DNA of 64,000 nt from Moniliella sp. 'wahieum' (GCA_003971905.1 RSEE01000037.1:1-64000); one strand, 5' to 3'; positions 21,757 through 33,472 are shown, numbered from the stretch's first letter. Numbers and translations are program-made. The notes: generated by a model from the sequence alone, not told the origin.

Positions 21757-24700
21757 CAGCCGTATGGAAGTACGTTTGCGAGGGCTAAAATGGGCTATGG
21801 GCCCTTTGGAGATGCGCTTTGCACCCCACACCCTTCCCCCGCGCATCGTCCTGACCATTTATCGCGTCATTCTGGCTCGTAAGGCATGACTGCTGTAACG
21901 ACGGATCATCGACGTTATCTCTGCATCTACTTTATCTACGTTACGGGGTACTAAGCCGTCACTAGCAGCCAACTCGAGTGACTGCCATTGCAGCGACCTG
22001 CCCCCCCTTCGCATATTTCTGGGTCTCGCCCTTCTTGGTGGACGCATTTACAACCTTATGTCGGCGTTTCTGTTCCTTTATATATCCCCTAATCCCCCTT
22101 TTCGGTGCTTCCAATGAAGCTTCACGCCTCACTGCCCCGATTTGCCTACTGCTCTACTAAGTACATATTTCCATGGCATGCATGCATTCCATATACGCTC
22201 CGCATCGTATGGCCAGGTGCACACTGGGACTTGTGATGGCCCATAGTGAATGCGGTCGCCATTTGCATTTTATACTTCGAGGAAAACGAGAAATAGATTC
22301 ACTGCTAAACCCAAGAGAGTGGTGCACGACTGCTGCGTAGGTGTGCAGTCTGTGTCTCGCCTGCCAAACGGGGCCGAGGTCGATTGACTACTTGTGTTGA
22401 GGCCCCACGGTGGGAGGCAATTCATACCCAGCGCCTTAGTTGTTGCATCATAGACTGTCAGGCTGTCTTCACCCCCCCCCCTCTCCCCACAATCAAAGCT
22501 TGGCCTCTGGTCAGATCCAGATATCAGAACTCCCATGAAACCCGTATCCTAACACCAACGAGAGATGGGCTGAGAGGGAACCTGAGCGCATCGTCCACAA
22601 CTACCAAACTAATAAATAGAGTGGTATCACCAGGAAAGAGAGCATATGAAAATACCGGCTTGAAGACTTTGGATCTTTTGGTGCTTGAAGGCTTACCACA
22701 GTGAAGCTTGAAGCTTGATCAGCTTCGAGTGCTATATAACCGTGCGAGGCAGCCCTGTTCGGCTCTGCCTCTTGACTAAAATTCCGACGTAAGATCGGAC
22801 AGCACAGAGTGTGGAGGTACCAATTGAACAGTCCTCTGGCAGGCGAGCAAGGCGGAGAAACAAGAGCTTGCAACAGGAGCCCCCTTTTCCCCTTGTGGCG
22901 TTTGGATATTGGGTCGGCGCAGATCTGGTGCGCTGATATGCGTTGGTGCATGATGCATGATGAAGCTTGAAGAGTGCACATTGGATCTTAGATCGATTAG
23001 TCGATTAGAAGACGTCAAATCGGTAGATCGCATTAGATCGCATTAGATCGCATTAGATCGCATTAGACGCTGGATCGATTAGACAGGCCACGGCGGGCGG
23101 AGTTGTCTGTGACGCGACGGAGATGGACCGGGGTGGCAAAGTAAAGATCGTCCAGACTTTCCGTTTGTTGAGCTGTTGTCTCCTGCTGTGTCAGAAGGTG
23201 TCAGATGCAGATGGCGATTGCTGATTAATGATTGAATTAATGTTGATACATAGCGTGATCGATGATCGATGGTCGATGGTGGCCATGTAGCAGATGATGC
23301 CGCCGATGGAGATAATCGATAACGCCCAAGGATGATGCCATTGGCGATGATGCCGATGGTGTGTGTTGCCGAATGTCCCGCTCACTAAACGCCTGTGAGG
23401 CTGAGGCCTCAGCTGAGGGGTGTGACCGCCTGAACCGAGACCGGGGGCCGGCCTGGGCGCCTCAACATTCAATACTGAAGCGCTTCAAAAGTCCACACCT
23501 TTTCGTATCTCTTCCAATCGCAATGACTGAGACCAGACATGAGTAATTAAATATTGCGAGTGATTAATAATTTGGCCACATAAGCCACATGCAGGTGCCA
23601 TCATTCATCAGTGCATCTGGCCTCAGGGCCTCAGGGCCCTCAGGCCTCCTGATGATCGATGAGGTGGGTACGGGGTAGCCCCCCTCTCTGCGCTGGTGCT
23701 GATCGTTGCACTGCGCATCGTTCAGCCATTTTTCGACACAAAGAACCCCATCAGAGCTGCTTGAAGCTTTGTGAGCTTTTGTCTGTACCCTTCTGCTCGG
23801 GACGCCCTGGCGATTGATTGCAAATCGTTTTGTGCTCTCCAGCGGCGAGCGAAGATTGAGAAGTTGATCGAAAGGGACGATCAGCAGGGCCCGTCTTGCG
23901 ATTTGGCACACCTTTTTTTTACCTTTTGAGAGAGTCCCAGTGGCTTAACCCTTTCCGCCTCTAGTGTCGCCAGGTGCGTTGGAGCCAGGAGAGTGTAATA
24001 TACTAAAGTCCTTGGGGAGAGTAGCGCGGCGGAGTAATCCTGTGAGACGAATATTTCCTGCCTCTGTATAGCTGTCAACATGTAACTGGGTGACCGGTGA
24101 TGTATGATGCATGATGCATGGTGGCTGTAATAGACTTGCCGAGACGCTAGGCGTTGGGAAAGCCAGTAACCGGTAACCGGTAATGGTTACCGGTTACTGT
24201 CCTGGGTGCCGGTTCCAGCGTATCGAGCCTGCCAGAGCCCCCAGTCTGCCCCAAATGAAAATGGCAGGAGATCGTGTGCGGCCGAAGAGAGTGTTCCGTG
24301 GAGGGACTCTCGGATTGCATCGGGAGAGAGCCACGTACGGTATTGATCGAAGTGATCGATGATCGAGATCGCAGATATCTGATACAAGTGGCGCTGGTAT
24401 GTACGTAAGGTCCATCGGTCGGCGCACAGAACACGGGCACCTGGCCACAGTGCCACTGGCCTCGCCCAATTGGAACTTTGGGCTCCGCCAGGCTCCGCTC
24501 TTGCCCACAAACGCCACGATTATGTTGACAACCGATCGACACGAATGGAACCAAACGCGTCCTTGTGGCTTACACGTTGCATGTCCGCCATCCCGAGGGA
24601 GTCCCTTTGTTACGCCTGTGGTTGCTTGCGCCCCACATACTGTTTTAGTGCTCCAATTGCCCTTGTGGCTCAATCCGGGGGGTGGGGTACGAGGGCTCAG

Positions 24701-24927
24701 GCTGCTGGAGCGCTGACATGCATGACACAAGCGCTTCGATGGACTAGTAGTATACACTGTGGTGCGAGCCCGAAACCCCATCTCCTTCATATCTATACCC
24801 TCTTTTGCGTCTTCCCCCACTTCCCTTCTCCCTTGTCCCTGTCTCCTCTCCCACCTTTTTGCTTGGGACCAACCATCACTGCCTCGGCCTGTGCCATCAC
24901 CACGCTTATCCTTTTCCAACATACGCC
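21757..24927. other. Second gene-free, word-rich region
   Basis: No convincing gene is present in about 3.1 kb. The DNA repeats the same palindromic vocabulary as 10941-15252: CTTGAAG at 22684-22690, 22707-22713 and 22966-22972; CATGATG at 22949-22962 and 24110-24116; GATGATC at 23261-23267. There is also a decamer array at 23025-23067. The right end (24770-24925) is C/T-rich and is the likely promoter of the next gene. Confidence 0.55.
23025..23067 (+). repeat. Decamer tandem repeat, GCATTAGATC
   Basis: Four near-perfect 10-bp units of AGATCGCATT run in tandem and are followed by degenerate relatives (GATCGATTAGA) on both sides. No gene overlaps it. Confidence 0.8.
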
Positions 24928-26196
24928 ATGCCCAGTCCATCTGTGCCTGCCATCCACCCTGTGCCCAAGAGTCTGTCACGTCCCGTGGCCCGAACCATCG
25001 ACTCCGAGCTGGAGCGAGCCCCATTCGCCCAAGTTCCTCCCGTGACCCAGCTAGGGTATCCCCGTGCTCACCCACGAGATGCTGGATGGACTGCTGAAGC
25101 AGCTCACTCAAATGGAGCGCCCGCATGTCCAACTCACCCCCGTCAATGGCTGGCCTGCCAACGCTCTGGCCGATCTGGTCCCTAGCTCGCCAGTCGGCTC
25201 CGCTAGCGACTCGGTGCCGACTCCCACGCTGTCGAAAAAGACCGGCTCGCAAAGCTCGTTGTACTCCGCAGCAACTTCGAGTCCGGCTTATTACTCCAGG
25301 GTGCCATCATCGCTTCCACCTCCGGAGCAAGCTCTGCCGCCCACCCCGCTGCGCCTTCGGTCTGCAGAAGGGTTGCTCGGCAGGGCCAATTCATCCGGAG
25401 CGTTTACTGCAAAAGGGAGGAAACCACGTCCGCGCAGCCCTTCTCCGTCCCGCTCGCCCTCCCCTTCCCCAGGAAGGTTACAAGTGCTTCTCTCTTCAGG
25501 GCGTGGACGAAGCCTGTCGCACTCAACCTCCGCACCATTCATGTCGTCGCACACGTCCATGTCCCTTCTCACTCGACTCGTCCGACCTCTACCTGGCATC
25601 ACGCAGAGAGCATCAAATCCCTCCCTGCGTCTCCGCCTCTGCCCAGCCCTTTATTCCTCTGTCCGACTGGCCTAGTTGGCCAGCCCGCCACCTCTATCTC
25701 CTCCGCCCCCTCACCCCACCGACGTTTCCTCCCCAACCAAACTATCCCCCGTCCCAAGGCCCCTCCACCCTCTCAGTTGGTGGCAAAGGGAAGACAAAGA
25801 AAAAGAAGCTATTTCTCACACCGCCAGCCCTCCACCTCTCCCTTCTCCCACTCTATCTCTGTCCACCAATGGACGAGGCTCAACGCAGGTTAGCCTGAAC
25901 GAGCACCGCACCCGGTCCATCGCTGTGCTTGCACTAGCACATCATCCACCCCATCCCAACTGATGCATCACGGCCTGGTCCAGGCCGCTCCCACTTCGCC
26001 CACCTGCTCGGACTTTAGCTCTTCCAGCACAAGCCACAAAACCGGGGTGCAGGCGAGGGGAGGGCAATCCAAGCCGAAATTTGCCAAGCTGCGCGTCTTG
26101 TCGAGCAAACTGTTGCGACACCCCAAACCCAATACCAACCTGGTCTCGTTGACTGGGCCCGTTCGCCCATCCCTTCAAGAGGGGGGGAGGGGGTAA
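24928..26196 (+). CDS. Hypothetical disordered Ser/Pro-rich protein
   Basis: The start MPSPSVPAIHPVPKSLSRPV at 24928 follows a long C/T-rich promoter. The product is low-complexity: HEMLDGLLKQLTQMERPHV near the N-terminus looks like a short helix, followed by Ser/Pro/Arg-rich stretches (RPRSPSPSRSPSPSPG) and a basic KTKKKK cluster. The C-terminal part, SKPKFAKLRVLSSKLLRHPK, is basic. The frame shifts several times, as in neighbouring genes. The visible end runs into a G-rich stretch followed by GTAAGG, which could instead be an intron donor, so a further exon is possible. No family recognised. A nuclear or cytoskeletal regulator would be a guess. Confidence 0.45.
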
Positions 26197-27109
26197 GGAG
26201 TAGGCCTTGGGTCTTTGTGCACATACCTGCAAACGCAACGGCCCGAGACATATGCTAGAGCTGGAGCTCTGGGTTAGGAGCAGAGGCGAGGGGTGTCAAA
26301 GTTACTCAGCTCCTGTTATCACCAGTTGAATGGTCTGCTCTTCTTCAATTCTTTTTTTGTCTGCCCTTTCCGTCGTCGTCTGTGCGGGATGGAACGAATG
26401 AACTGGCGCGCCCCCTTTGTTCCCCCGCGCTTACTTTGCTCCAATCGTTTTGTCTGCCATTGTTGTTCCCTCACCCTGTGGGGCCGGACCCACAGCTGCT
26501 TTTCTGGCACGGGCTCAGCTCGTTGACCGAGTATGGTTCCCAAGGCACTTGTGCTGGCTGCTGTATTGACGCCCGCCTGAATGGAACCCCCCAATCATTG
26601 AATTAAACTGTATCATCATCGACATCCTCTGTGGACGGAGCAACCTGGGTTTGAATGCAAGAATTGGTGCCTCTAGCCATCTCATCGTTTGCATCGTTCC
26701 TTTGCGGACCTCTGTGCTGGGGAGATACAGACGGGGAGCAGGTCAGAACAGCAACAGGGGGTGAGTGCGGGTGGCCGTGGGGCAAGAGGAGGTACAGTGG
26801 AGATTCCTTGCGATGGCATCCAGCTCGGGTGGCGGAGCGAGAGGCTGAGAGAGAGGGTACAGAAGAGAGTGCTGGAAGAAGAGAGTACTAGAGGCGGGAA
26901 CCAGTTATTAGGTCACCGGGCGTAACGCTCCAACACAATTGAAACAATGCATTTGGGCGGATGTATTGGTGGTGGGGCCAGGACGCGCATTCATCGATCT
27001 TTTGGCTTGCTTGTCGCTGGATATAAAAGCCTAATCCCCCATCGCATCCCATTCCCATTCCCATCTCCATCCCCATCCCCATCCTACTACCCATCCACAT
27101 CCCCACACC
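26197..27109. other. Intergenic region upstream of DMC1
   Basis: This holds the 3' region of the disordered-protein gene and the DMC1 promoter. Just before the DMC1 start is a CCATTC/CCATCC hexamer microsatellite (about 27045-27085). No gene is supported. Confidence 0.5.
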
Positions 27110-29057
27110 ATGGCCCCCAGACCACCCCGCCGTCAGCAGAGGAGGAGGATGTGATCGAGTGCAGTTACACAGAGTACGCCCCCCCCTCCTCGTCCCTTCC
27201 ATCTGCATACAACCCCCACCACCGCAGATGCATCTCATCCCCATGCGCTCTCTAGCCCAACCCTCCTCCCTCTCCCTCTGACGTATACCTTCAACCTGCT
27301 GTGTTTGCCTTTCCCTCTGACGTATACTTCAACCTACTTCGTGTGCGTGCAGAGTCTCGGCACTGCAAGACCACGTCCCCGCCTCTAAGTTTACGGTCGC
27401 TGCGCCCCAGGCGCAGCTGTGCTGCGGAGCTAACCTCGTCTCTGTTTGCGTTCCTGCAGGGCATCGCCGTTGCCGACATTACCAAACTCAAGACCGCCGG
27501 CATCTCTACCATCGAGGCGGTCCAAGCTACGACCAGAATGAATCTCCAAGATCAAGGGCTTCTCCGACGCCAAGGTGGACAAGATCAAAGTACTGTATTT
27601 TACCCCCGTCCCCCTCCAGAACACATTGATACTCTTAGGGCATCTCGCTCCTAATCTCACTTTTTTCACCTGCCTTTTGTACGTGCCACAGGATGCCGCC
27701 GGGAAGCTAATCCAAGCAGGCTTTTTGAGCGCGACCGAGATCAGTCGCAGCGGCAAAAGTACGTGGTGGTCGGGAGCTGCTTTGTACCACTGTGAGGATG
27801 ATGTACTAATCGCAATGCGGTGACTGGGTGCGACACTAGAATCTTGCCCATCTCGACGGGATGCAAGGCGTTTGATGCGATCCTCGGAGGCGGGTTTATG
27901 ACCAGCTCCGTCAGTGAAATATATGGAGGTACATTCCCCTGCTCTTTTTTTTTTACCCTACAAAGCCTGCCCGACAGCGCTTTGGGGTTGGTTTTACGGT
28001 CCAGTACTGACGACTGACGTTGGCTCCTTCTTCAGAGTTCCGGTCCGTCTCTGGTCTAGTTTCGGTTTGCTGGGGATCGCGGTTGGGCAGGGGGGGGGGG
28101 GGGGACTGACGAAGAGACTGGTTTTGCAGGTGCGGTAAGACGCAGATCTGCCATACGCTGTCGGTCGTATGCCAGCTGCCACGGCAATGGGGGCGCAGGG
28201 GGTAAGGTGGCATACATTGACACTGAGGGAACTTTTCGTCCGGCCCGGGTGGCCGACATTGCGCGCCGGTTTGGCGTGGACGAGGAGAGTGTGTGAGCAA
28301 CATTGTGTACGTGCCCGTTGTGTTTGTCTTGCATTCATTGGGTTGGGTTGGGTTGAGTTGGGTTTGGGGACGCGGTGTGATGGAATGCAAGAGGAGAGCG
28401 AATGGATCGCTCACACGTACCCTTGGCCCTCGTCCTCTTTTGTGGCAGTGTCGGCCGTGCACTCAATAGTGAGCATCAGCAAGAACTCGTGCTCAACCTC
28501 AGCACCAAGTACGTACTCGCACTTCATGCGCCTCTTAGTCTCCATCCATCAGACGCTAACCCGGCCCTCTTTCGTGATCCTTGATCACCCCCCCCCTTCT
28601 CTAACTCCGCTCTGCCCTCTCTCCCTTTTTCCTCTGACCCAGGATGGCCGAAGAAGGCTGCTTCCGCCTGCTGATCATCGACTCGATCATCTCTCTTCCG
28701 GGTGGACTATACTGGGGGGGAGTTATCGGCGCGGCAGGCGGCGCTGAATGCGCATCTGTCCAAGCTGACCCGCCTGGCGGAGGACTACAATGTAGCGGTG
28801 GTGCTGGTGAACCAAGTCTCGGCCGACCCGGGGGCGATGGCGTTCCAAGCGGATAAGAAACCGTTGGGCGGGCATGTGCTGAGCCACGCGTCAGCCACCC
28901 GCGTGGCGCTACGCAAAGGACGCGGGGACGAACGGATTGCCAAACTCGTCGATTCGCCCGAGATGCCCGAGGCCGAGGCCACTACCGCATTACCAATGGC
29001 GGCATCGACGATGTTGCTAGCTACAACTACCCAACTCGGTCGCTGTTGACACTGTGA
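27110..29057 (+). CDS. DMC1: Meiotic recombinase DMC1 (RecA/Rad51 family)
   Basis: It forms filaments on single-stranded DNA and catalyses strand exchange in meiosis. The HhH N-domain is seen as [21 protein letters not shown]. The ATPase core shows [14 protein letters not shown], Walker A GEFRCGKT (split by introns), [14 protein letters not shown], Walker [10 protein letters not shown] and [20 protein letters not shown]. The NQVSADPGA and [20 protein letters not shown] segments favour DMC1 over RAD51. Likely exons are 27110-about 27190, 27459-27589, 27692-27758, 27840-27928, 28036-28042, 28130-about 28305, about 28452-28508 and 28643-29057. The sixth exon borders and the third/fourth exon join are uncertain. 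Several single-base frame slips occur, for example near 28205 and 28290. It converges on SOD with 136 bp between stops. Confidence 0.85.
28036..28042 (+). other. DMC1: Seven-nucleotide micro-exon of DMC1
   Basis: The bases AGTTCCG lie between an acceptor (TTCTTCAG at 28028-28035) and a donor (GTCCGT at 28043). Upstream exon end TATGGAG, plus AGTTCCG, plus downstream GTGCGGTAAG reads Tyr-Gly-Glu-Phe-Arg-Cys-Gly-Lys, exactly the family Walker A lead-in, in frame. The flanking introns would be 27929-28035 and 28043-28129. Confidence 0.75.
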
Positions 29058-29193
29058 CAGCAACCCCGAGTCTTAAGTTTTTTGTTAGAACAAAGAATTT
29101 GCGCGGGCCAAAATCGCCTCGTGCCTACAGGACATATGCCCACGAGCTTCGCGGTTCAATTCACGCTAACAAATAGAGAGCCTACACAACGAG

Positions 29194-29878
29194 TTAGAGC
29201 TGCGCCTGGACCTTGACCGCCTCGCCAAAGCGCGCTCGGCCTCCTTCCAGTTAATGACGCTCCAGATCGCCTCGAGGTACTTGGGGGCGAGGTTCTTGTA
29301 GGAGGTAGTACGGCTCCCACAATCGACACCCAGAATGGGAATGTGCGAGATGAGCGGGTCCTGGTCCTTGGTGGTCACGACTGTTGCACACATACAGAGG
29401 TTAGCCGCATGCGCTGTGCGCTGCCGAGGTAGGTGGCAAGGGGAAACGTACCTTCCAACTTGCCCGCCAGAGGCTTCCAGCCGAGCCAGCCCCATCCGGA
29501 TCCCTGGACGGCAGCGGTGAGCTTGTTGAAGTGGGCCTTGAAAGCGTCGACCGAGCCAAAGTCCTTTTCAATCTGCTGCTTGAGCGGGCCGGCGGGGAGC
29601 GAGCCGCCGCCGACCTTTTGCGGGGCGAGGTTCTTCCAGAAGAGCGAGTGGTTGATGTGGCCACCGCCGTTGAACTTGATGGCCGATTGGATCTCAATCT
29701 GCTTCTTGACATCGTTGGCCGACACGGCCGCGGCCAGGGCTTGCTCGGCGGCATTGAGGTTGACGACATAGGTGTTGTGGTGCTTGGAGTGGTGGATCTC
29801 CATGATCTCGCCGCTGATCGCGGGCTCGAGGTCGCCGTAGCCGTAGTCGAGGGGAGGCAGGGTGTGGGCAGCCGACAT
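29194..29878 (-). CDS. SOD2: Manganese/iron superoxide dismutase
   Basis: It dismutates superoxide to peroxide and oxygen. From [19 protein letters not shown] (29878) the N-terminal helical hairpin has the metal-ligand region [20 protein letters not shown] and the loop GSGWGWLGW follow. A 71-bp intron (29381-29451, GTACGT...AACAG) separates the C-terminal exon, which has [13 protein letters not shown] and [15 protein letters not shown] and ends KVQAQL at 29194. The expected DIWEHAYYLQY ligand motif is garbled by several missing bases, probably sequence errors. An in-frame upstream ATG at 29971 would add 31 Arg/Pro-rich residues resembling a mitochondrial presequence, so a matrix or dual location is possible. 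The symbol assumes the mitochondrial form. Confidence 0.9.
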
Positions 29879-30358
29879 GGTGGATGGGTGGGTGGGGAGG
29901 AGCGGGCGAGGTGGCGAAGCAGCGCGTCCTTTTAACGCCCGCCAGAAGGCTGGTCCGGGCGGCGGGCGCACGGAACACCCCGCCGGGGGGGCGCACGGGG
30001 GCAGTGTCGGACTAGGGCGGACATAAGCGGGTGGACGTCATTTCATTGTCATCTATCATCGCCATCATGCGTCAGCGCGCTCATGCACCGGAGACGGGGG
30101 CTAGGGTTGGGGCACACTGGCGCTGGGCGGGGATGGTGACATGGGTGCGCCATCGCGCCGGGGCTGCACGGGCCAGCGCGCAGCGCAGAGTGCCAGCGTG
30201 GCCGGGCGGCGGCGGGTGCGCTGCTGAGGTCAGCGGCGGAAGGATGGGCGGGAAGCACGTGGCAGGTGAAAGTTGCAAGGCGGGTGCGGGGACGCTGGGC
30301 CAGGCCGCTGCCCAGCACCGCCGCCGGCAAAACCCAACCAGCCGCCGCCGCCGCCGCG
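29879..30358. promoter_or_regulatory. Divergent promoter between SOD and the LDB-like gene
   Basis: About 480 bp of GC-rich DNA separate two divergent genes, so it should hold both promoters. No canonical TATA box was seen. The right end already has GCC-rich coding-like repeats. Confidence 0.4.
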
Positions 30359-33300
30359 ATGGAGATGCTGCCCACCGCGCCCCAGCCGCAGCACCTCCGC
30401 CAGCAGGCCCAGGCCCAGGCCCAGGCACAGGCACAGGCACAGGCCCAGGCACACGCCCACGCCACGCCCAGCAGCAGCGCCTCGCCCCCTCCACGCCATG
30501 AACGGCAGCATGTCCCCCGCCGCCGCCCCCCCCCCGCCCCACCTCGCCATGCGCCCCATCAGCCAGCCCGGCCCGTCCCCCGCCGCCGCCAGCCCCCCGC
30601 CCAGCCTGAATGCGCCCCCCATGGCCACCATGCCCGCCGCCGCGCCCGCCGTGTCGCGCGCGTCCTTCTCGCTCGCGCCCGACGCCGCCCGCCCCGTCAC
30701 GCCGCAGCTGCTCGGCCCCGCCAGCGCCCACTCGCTCCACTCCAGCCCGGCCCACACCACCCCGCCACGCCCCTCGTCCGCTCCTCCCCGCACCTCCAGG
30801 GCCCCGCCGGCCAGGCCACCCAGCACGCCCAGCTCCAGCACCGCCTCCAGGCGCACAGCAGGAACAGCAGTTCTTCCCCTCCCACCTGCACGACCCTGCC
30901 TCTGCCTCTGCCTCTGGCCTTGGCCCTGCCTCTGGCCCGGCTCGGCCCCCGCCGCCCCGCCACCACGGCGGGCAGCCCCTTGGTCGCTGGCTCTCCCATG
31001 CCCGGCGCCACGCCCCAGATGCACGCTTCGTATTTGCCCCAGCGCACCCTCTCCCTGTCGGGCCCCTCGGGCCCCCTGGCCAGTGCCCCAGCACCCCTTT
31101 GCCCAGCCCGCCGGCACGGTCGCGTCGGCCCAGGCCATGCAGGCACGGCAAAACCAGGCGCAGGCGCAGGCTCAGGCCCAGGCCGCTCAAGCACAGTCGC
31201 AAGCTCAGGCTCAAGCTCAGGCTCAAGCTCAGGCTCAAGCTCAAGCGCAGGCTCAAGCGCAAGCGCAGGCGCAGGCTCAAGCCCAAGCTCAAGCCCATGC
31301 GCAAGCCCAAGCCCAAGCCCAGGCTCAAGCTCAGATGCAAGCCCAATCACCGCATCCACCACAGCCGCAACCCCAGGCCCGTGCCCGTGCACAGCATGAG
31401 CAGGCGCAAGCGCAAGTGCACGCGCAGAGCCAAGAACGAAAAGCTTCCCTCTCAAGCCAGGCGGCCCAGGCCAACGGCCCTTCCGTCTCCATCCATCCAC
31501 CCGGCAGCCTCGCTGCCGAGGTGGAGCGTGCGCGGAACGACAATGTGGCAGCGCAGCAATATGCCACCGCGGTCGGGGTCCGCGCGGCGCAGACTGCGTT
31601 GCACGATGGCGCAGCGCTCTTCCTCCTGGTGCGGCCCTGTTGCGGCTGCTGCAGTTCTTTGAGGCGGTGGGGACTGGGCCGCCCGAAGGGAGCAGTGCGC
31701 AGGACGAGCATGAGTTCTGGACCGAGCTGGTGGACGAGTTTTTCTTGCCAGACGGGCTGTTGCGCTTGATTTTGTGGGACTCGATCAATGCGGACCAAAA
31801 GCCATTTGAGATGCCCCATCCGCTCCTCTCGCGTTGGTTCCAGACCATCTCCTCTTCTCTGGCCGGGGTCAAGTCGGTGTCGCACACGCTCGAGACGCCA
31901 CGCGAGTATGCGCGCGACTCGGTTTCGGAGCCGGCATCGGTAGGCACTTGGTACCCCCCGCCGCCGGCGGCGCCGCAGACCAAATACTACACTTCCATCC
32001 CTTCGAACCCAAGCTACGCACATGGTCGAGTCGGCGCGTACCATTCTCAGCCAGACCTACCACAATGGGTGGCGCGTCCAGACCCATGGCATCCTACGCG
32101 CTACCTTTGCACCCTCGACGCGGCTCGTGGTGCGCTCGACGCCCAAGACGGGGTACCCCCTCGGGCCGCGCTTGGAGGCCCACACGGCACTCCGGCTGGA
32201 ATCGTTGGACTTTGTAGCATTGTCCCACGAAGCGTGTGTGTCGCCATCGCTGTTGCACAAGCAAAGTGTCACTCGACCAGTGCCCCAGCTACCATCGATG
32301 CGATTGTCCGGATGGTCAAGGGCGCCGAACCTTCCCCGCCCACCGTGCTCGCCTCGGCCATCGCACCCATCCCGTACGAGACGACCTTGGTGCCCGAATG
32401 TCCGGTGAACGAATTTGGACTGACGCTCCTGTCGATGCGCTGTCTCGAGGTACGTCCGGCTCTCTCTCTCTCTGGCTTGGTCCGAACCACACGACTGTAA
32501 CTGACCCGTGGCGAATGGTAGTTGTCAGAATCGCTGTACAAGCTCAGGGACATTATGGACTACAGCTTGCGAGAGCGAATTGGACCGGTGGAAGCCATGC
32601 ACCGCTTCCACGACCGCTTGTGGCATGGCAAGGATCCTTCTGCTCCTACTCCTACTCCTGCTCCTGCCCCTGCCCCTGCTCCCGCTCCTGCTGCTGCTGC
32701 CGCCTCTGCTGCCGCTCCTGCTCCTGCTCCTGCTCCTGATGCTGACGCTGGTCCTGGAGCTACTCCTGCTGCTGCTGCTGCTCCTACTCCTGTTCCCGCT
32801 CCTACGCCTGCACCCGCGGCTGCACCTGCTTCTGAACCTGCTTCTGCCCTGCCCCTGGCCTGCTTCTGCACCTGTACCTGCACCTGCACCTGCACCTGCA
32901 CCTAGCGCTGCCACTGGCGCTGACACTGGTGCCGGTGTTGGCGCTAGCGCTGGTGGTGACACTGGTGGTGACTCTGGGGCTGGGACCAGTACCAGTGCTG
33001 ATGCTGGGACCGGTGCTGGAGCTGGTACCCGTGCCGACGTTAGTGCTGACGCTAATGCTGCCGGTGGTGATGCGGGAGCTGATACGGGAGCTGATACCGG
33101 TGCTAATGCTGACGCAAGTGCTGGTACTGGCACTGGTACTGGCACTGGCACTGGTCGGGCGCTGGCGGTGCGCCTGCCCGTGCACCTACACCTACACCTA
33201 CTTCGGTCCCTGGGGGTAATGGTGGCACTGGGTCGAGTCCAGCGTCTCTCTCCGATCCCAAGGAGCCCAAGGAAGATTCTGGGCGGAGCAAACGGAAAGC

Positions 33301-33472
33301 GCACGCGCTCTCCTCCGACCCGGACGGTAGCCAAAGCAACAGTCCCCAACTCGTCGCCTCCCTCCCGCCTGCATCCGGATCGGGCTCAGGCGGAACACCC
33401 TCCACCCCGCTCGGCTCGGCCGGCGCCAGCCCGCGCTCCAATCCGAACCCCAAACGTGCCAAGGCACGGTAA
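30359..33472 (+). CDS. LIM-domain-binding / SEUSS-like transcriptional co-regulator
   Basis: The conserved LDB core is clear: [59 protein letters not shown] and [25 protein letters not shown]. In fungi this family (PtaB/Adn1-like) acts in nuclear complexes controlling adhesion and development. The N-terminal 260 residues are Pro/Ala-rich, then come about 30 alternating Gln-Ala pairs (31140-31345). A 72-bp intron sits at 32450-32521. After the core is a long Pro-Ala then Gly-Ala-Thr repeat. The last exon frame (about 33190-33472) has no ATG and ends in a basic tail PNPKRAKAR that could be a nuclear signal. The start at 30359 (MEMLPTAPQ) is a choice among several ATGs. Frame slips occur in the repeat areas and the core. 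Confidence 0.8.

Noticed and set aside
29531-29935. Plus-strand open frame over the SOD gene
   Set aside because: It is antisense to a clearly conserved SOD exon and has no homology of its own.
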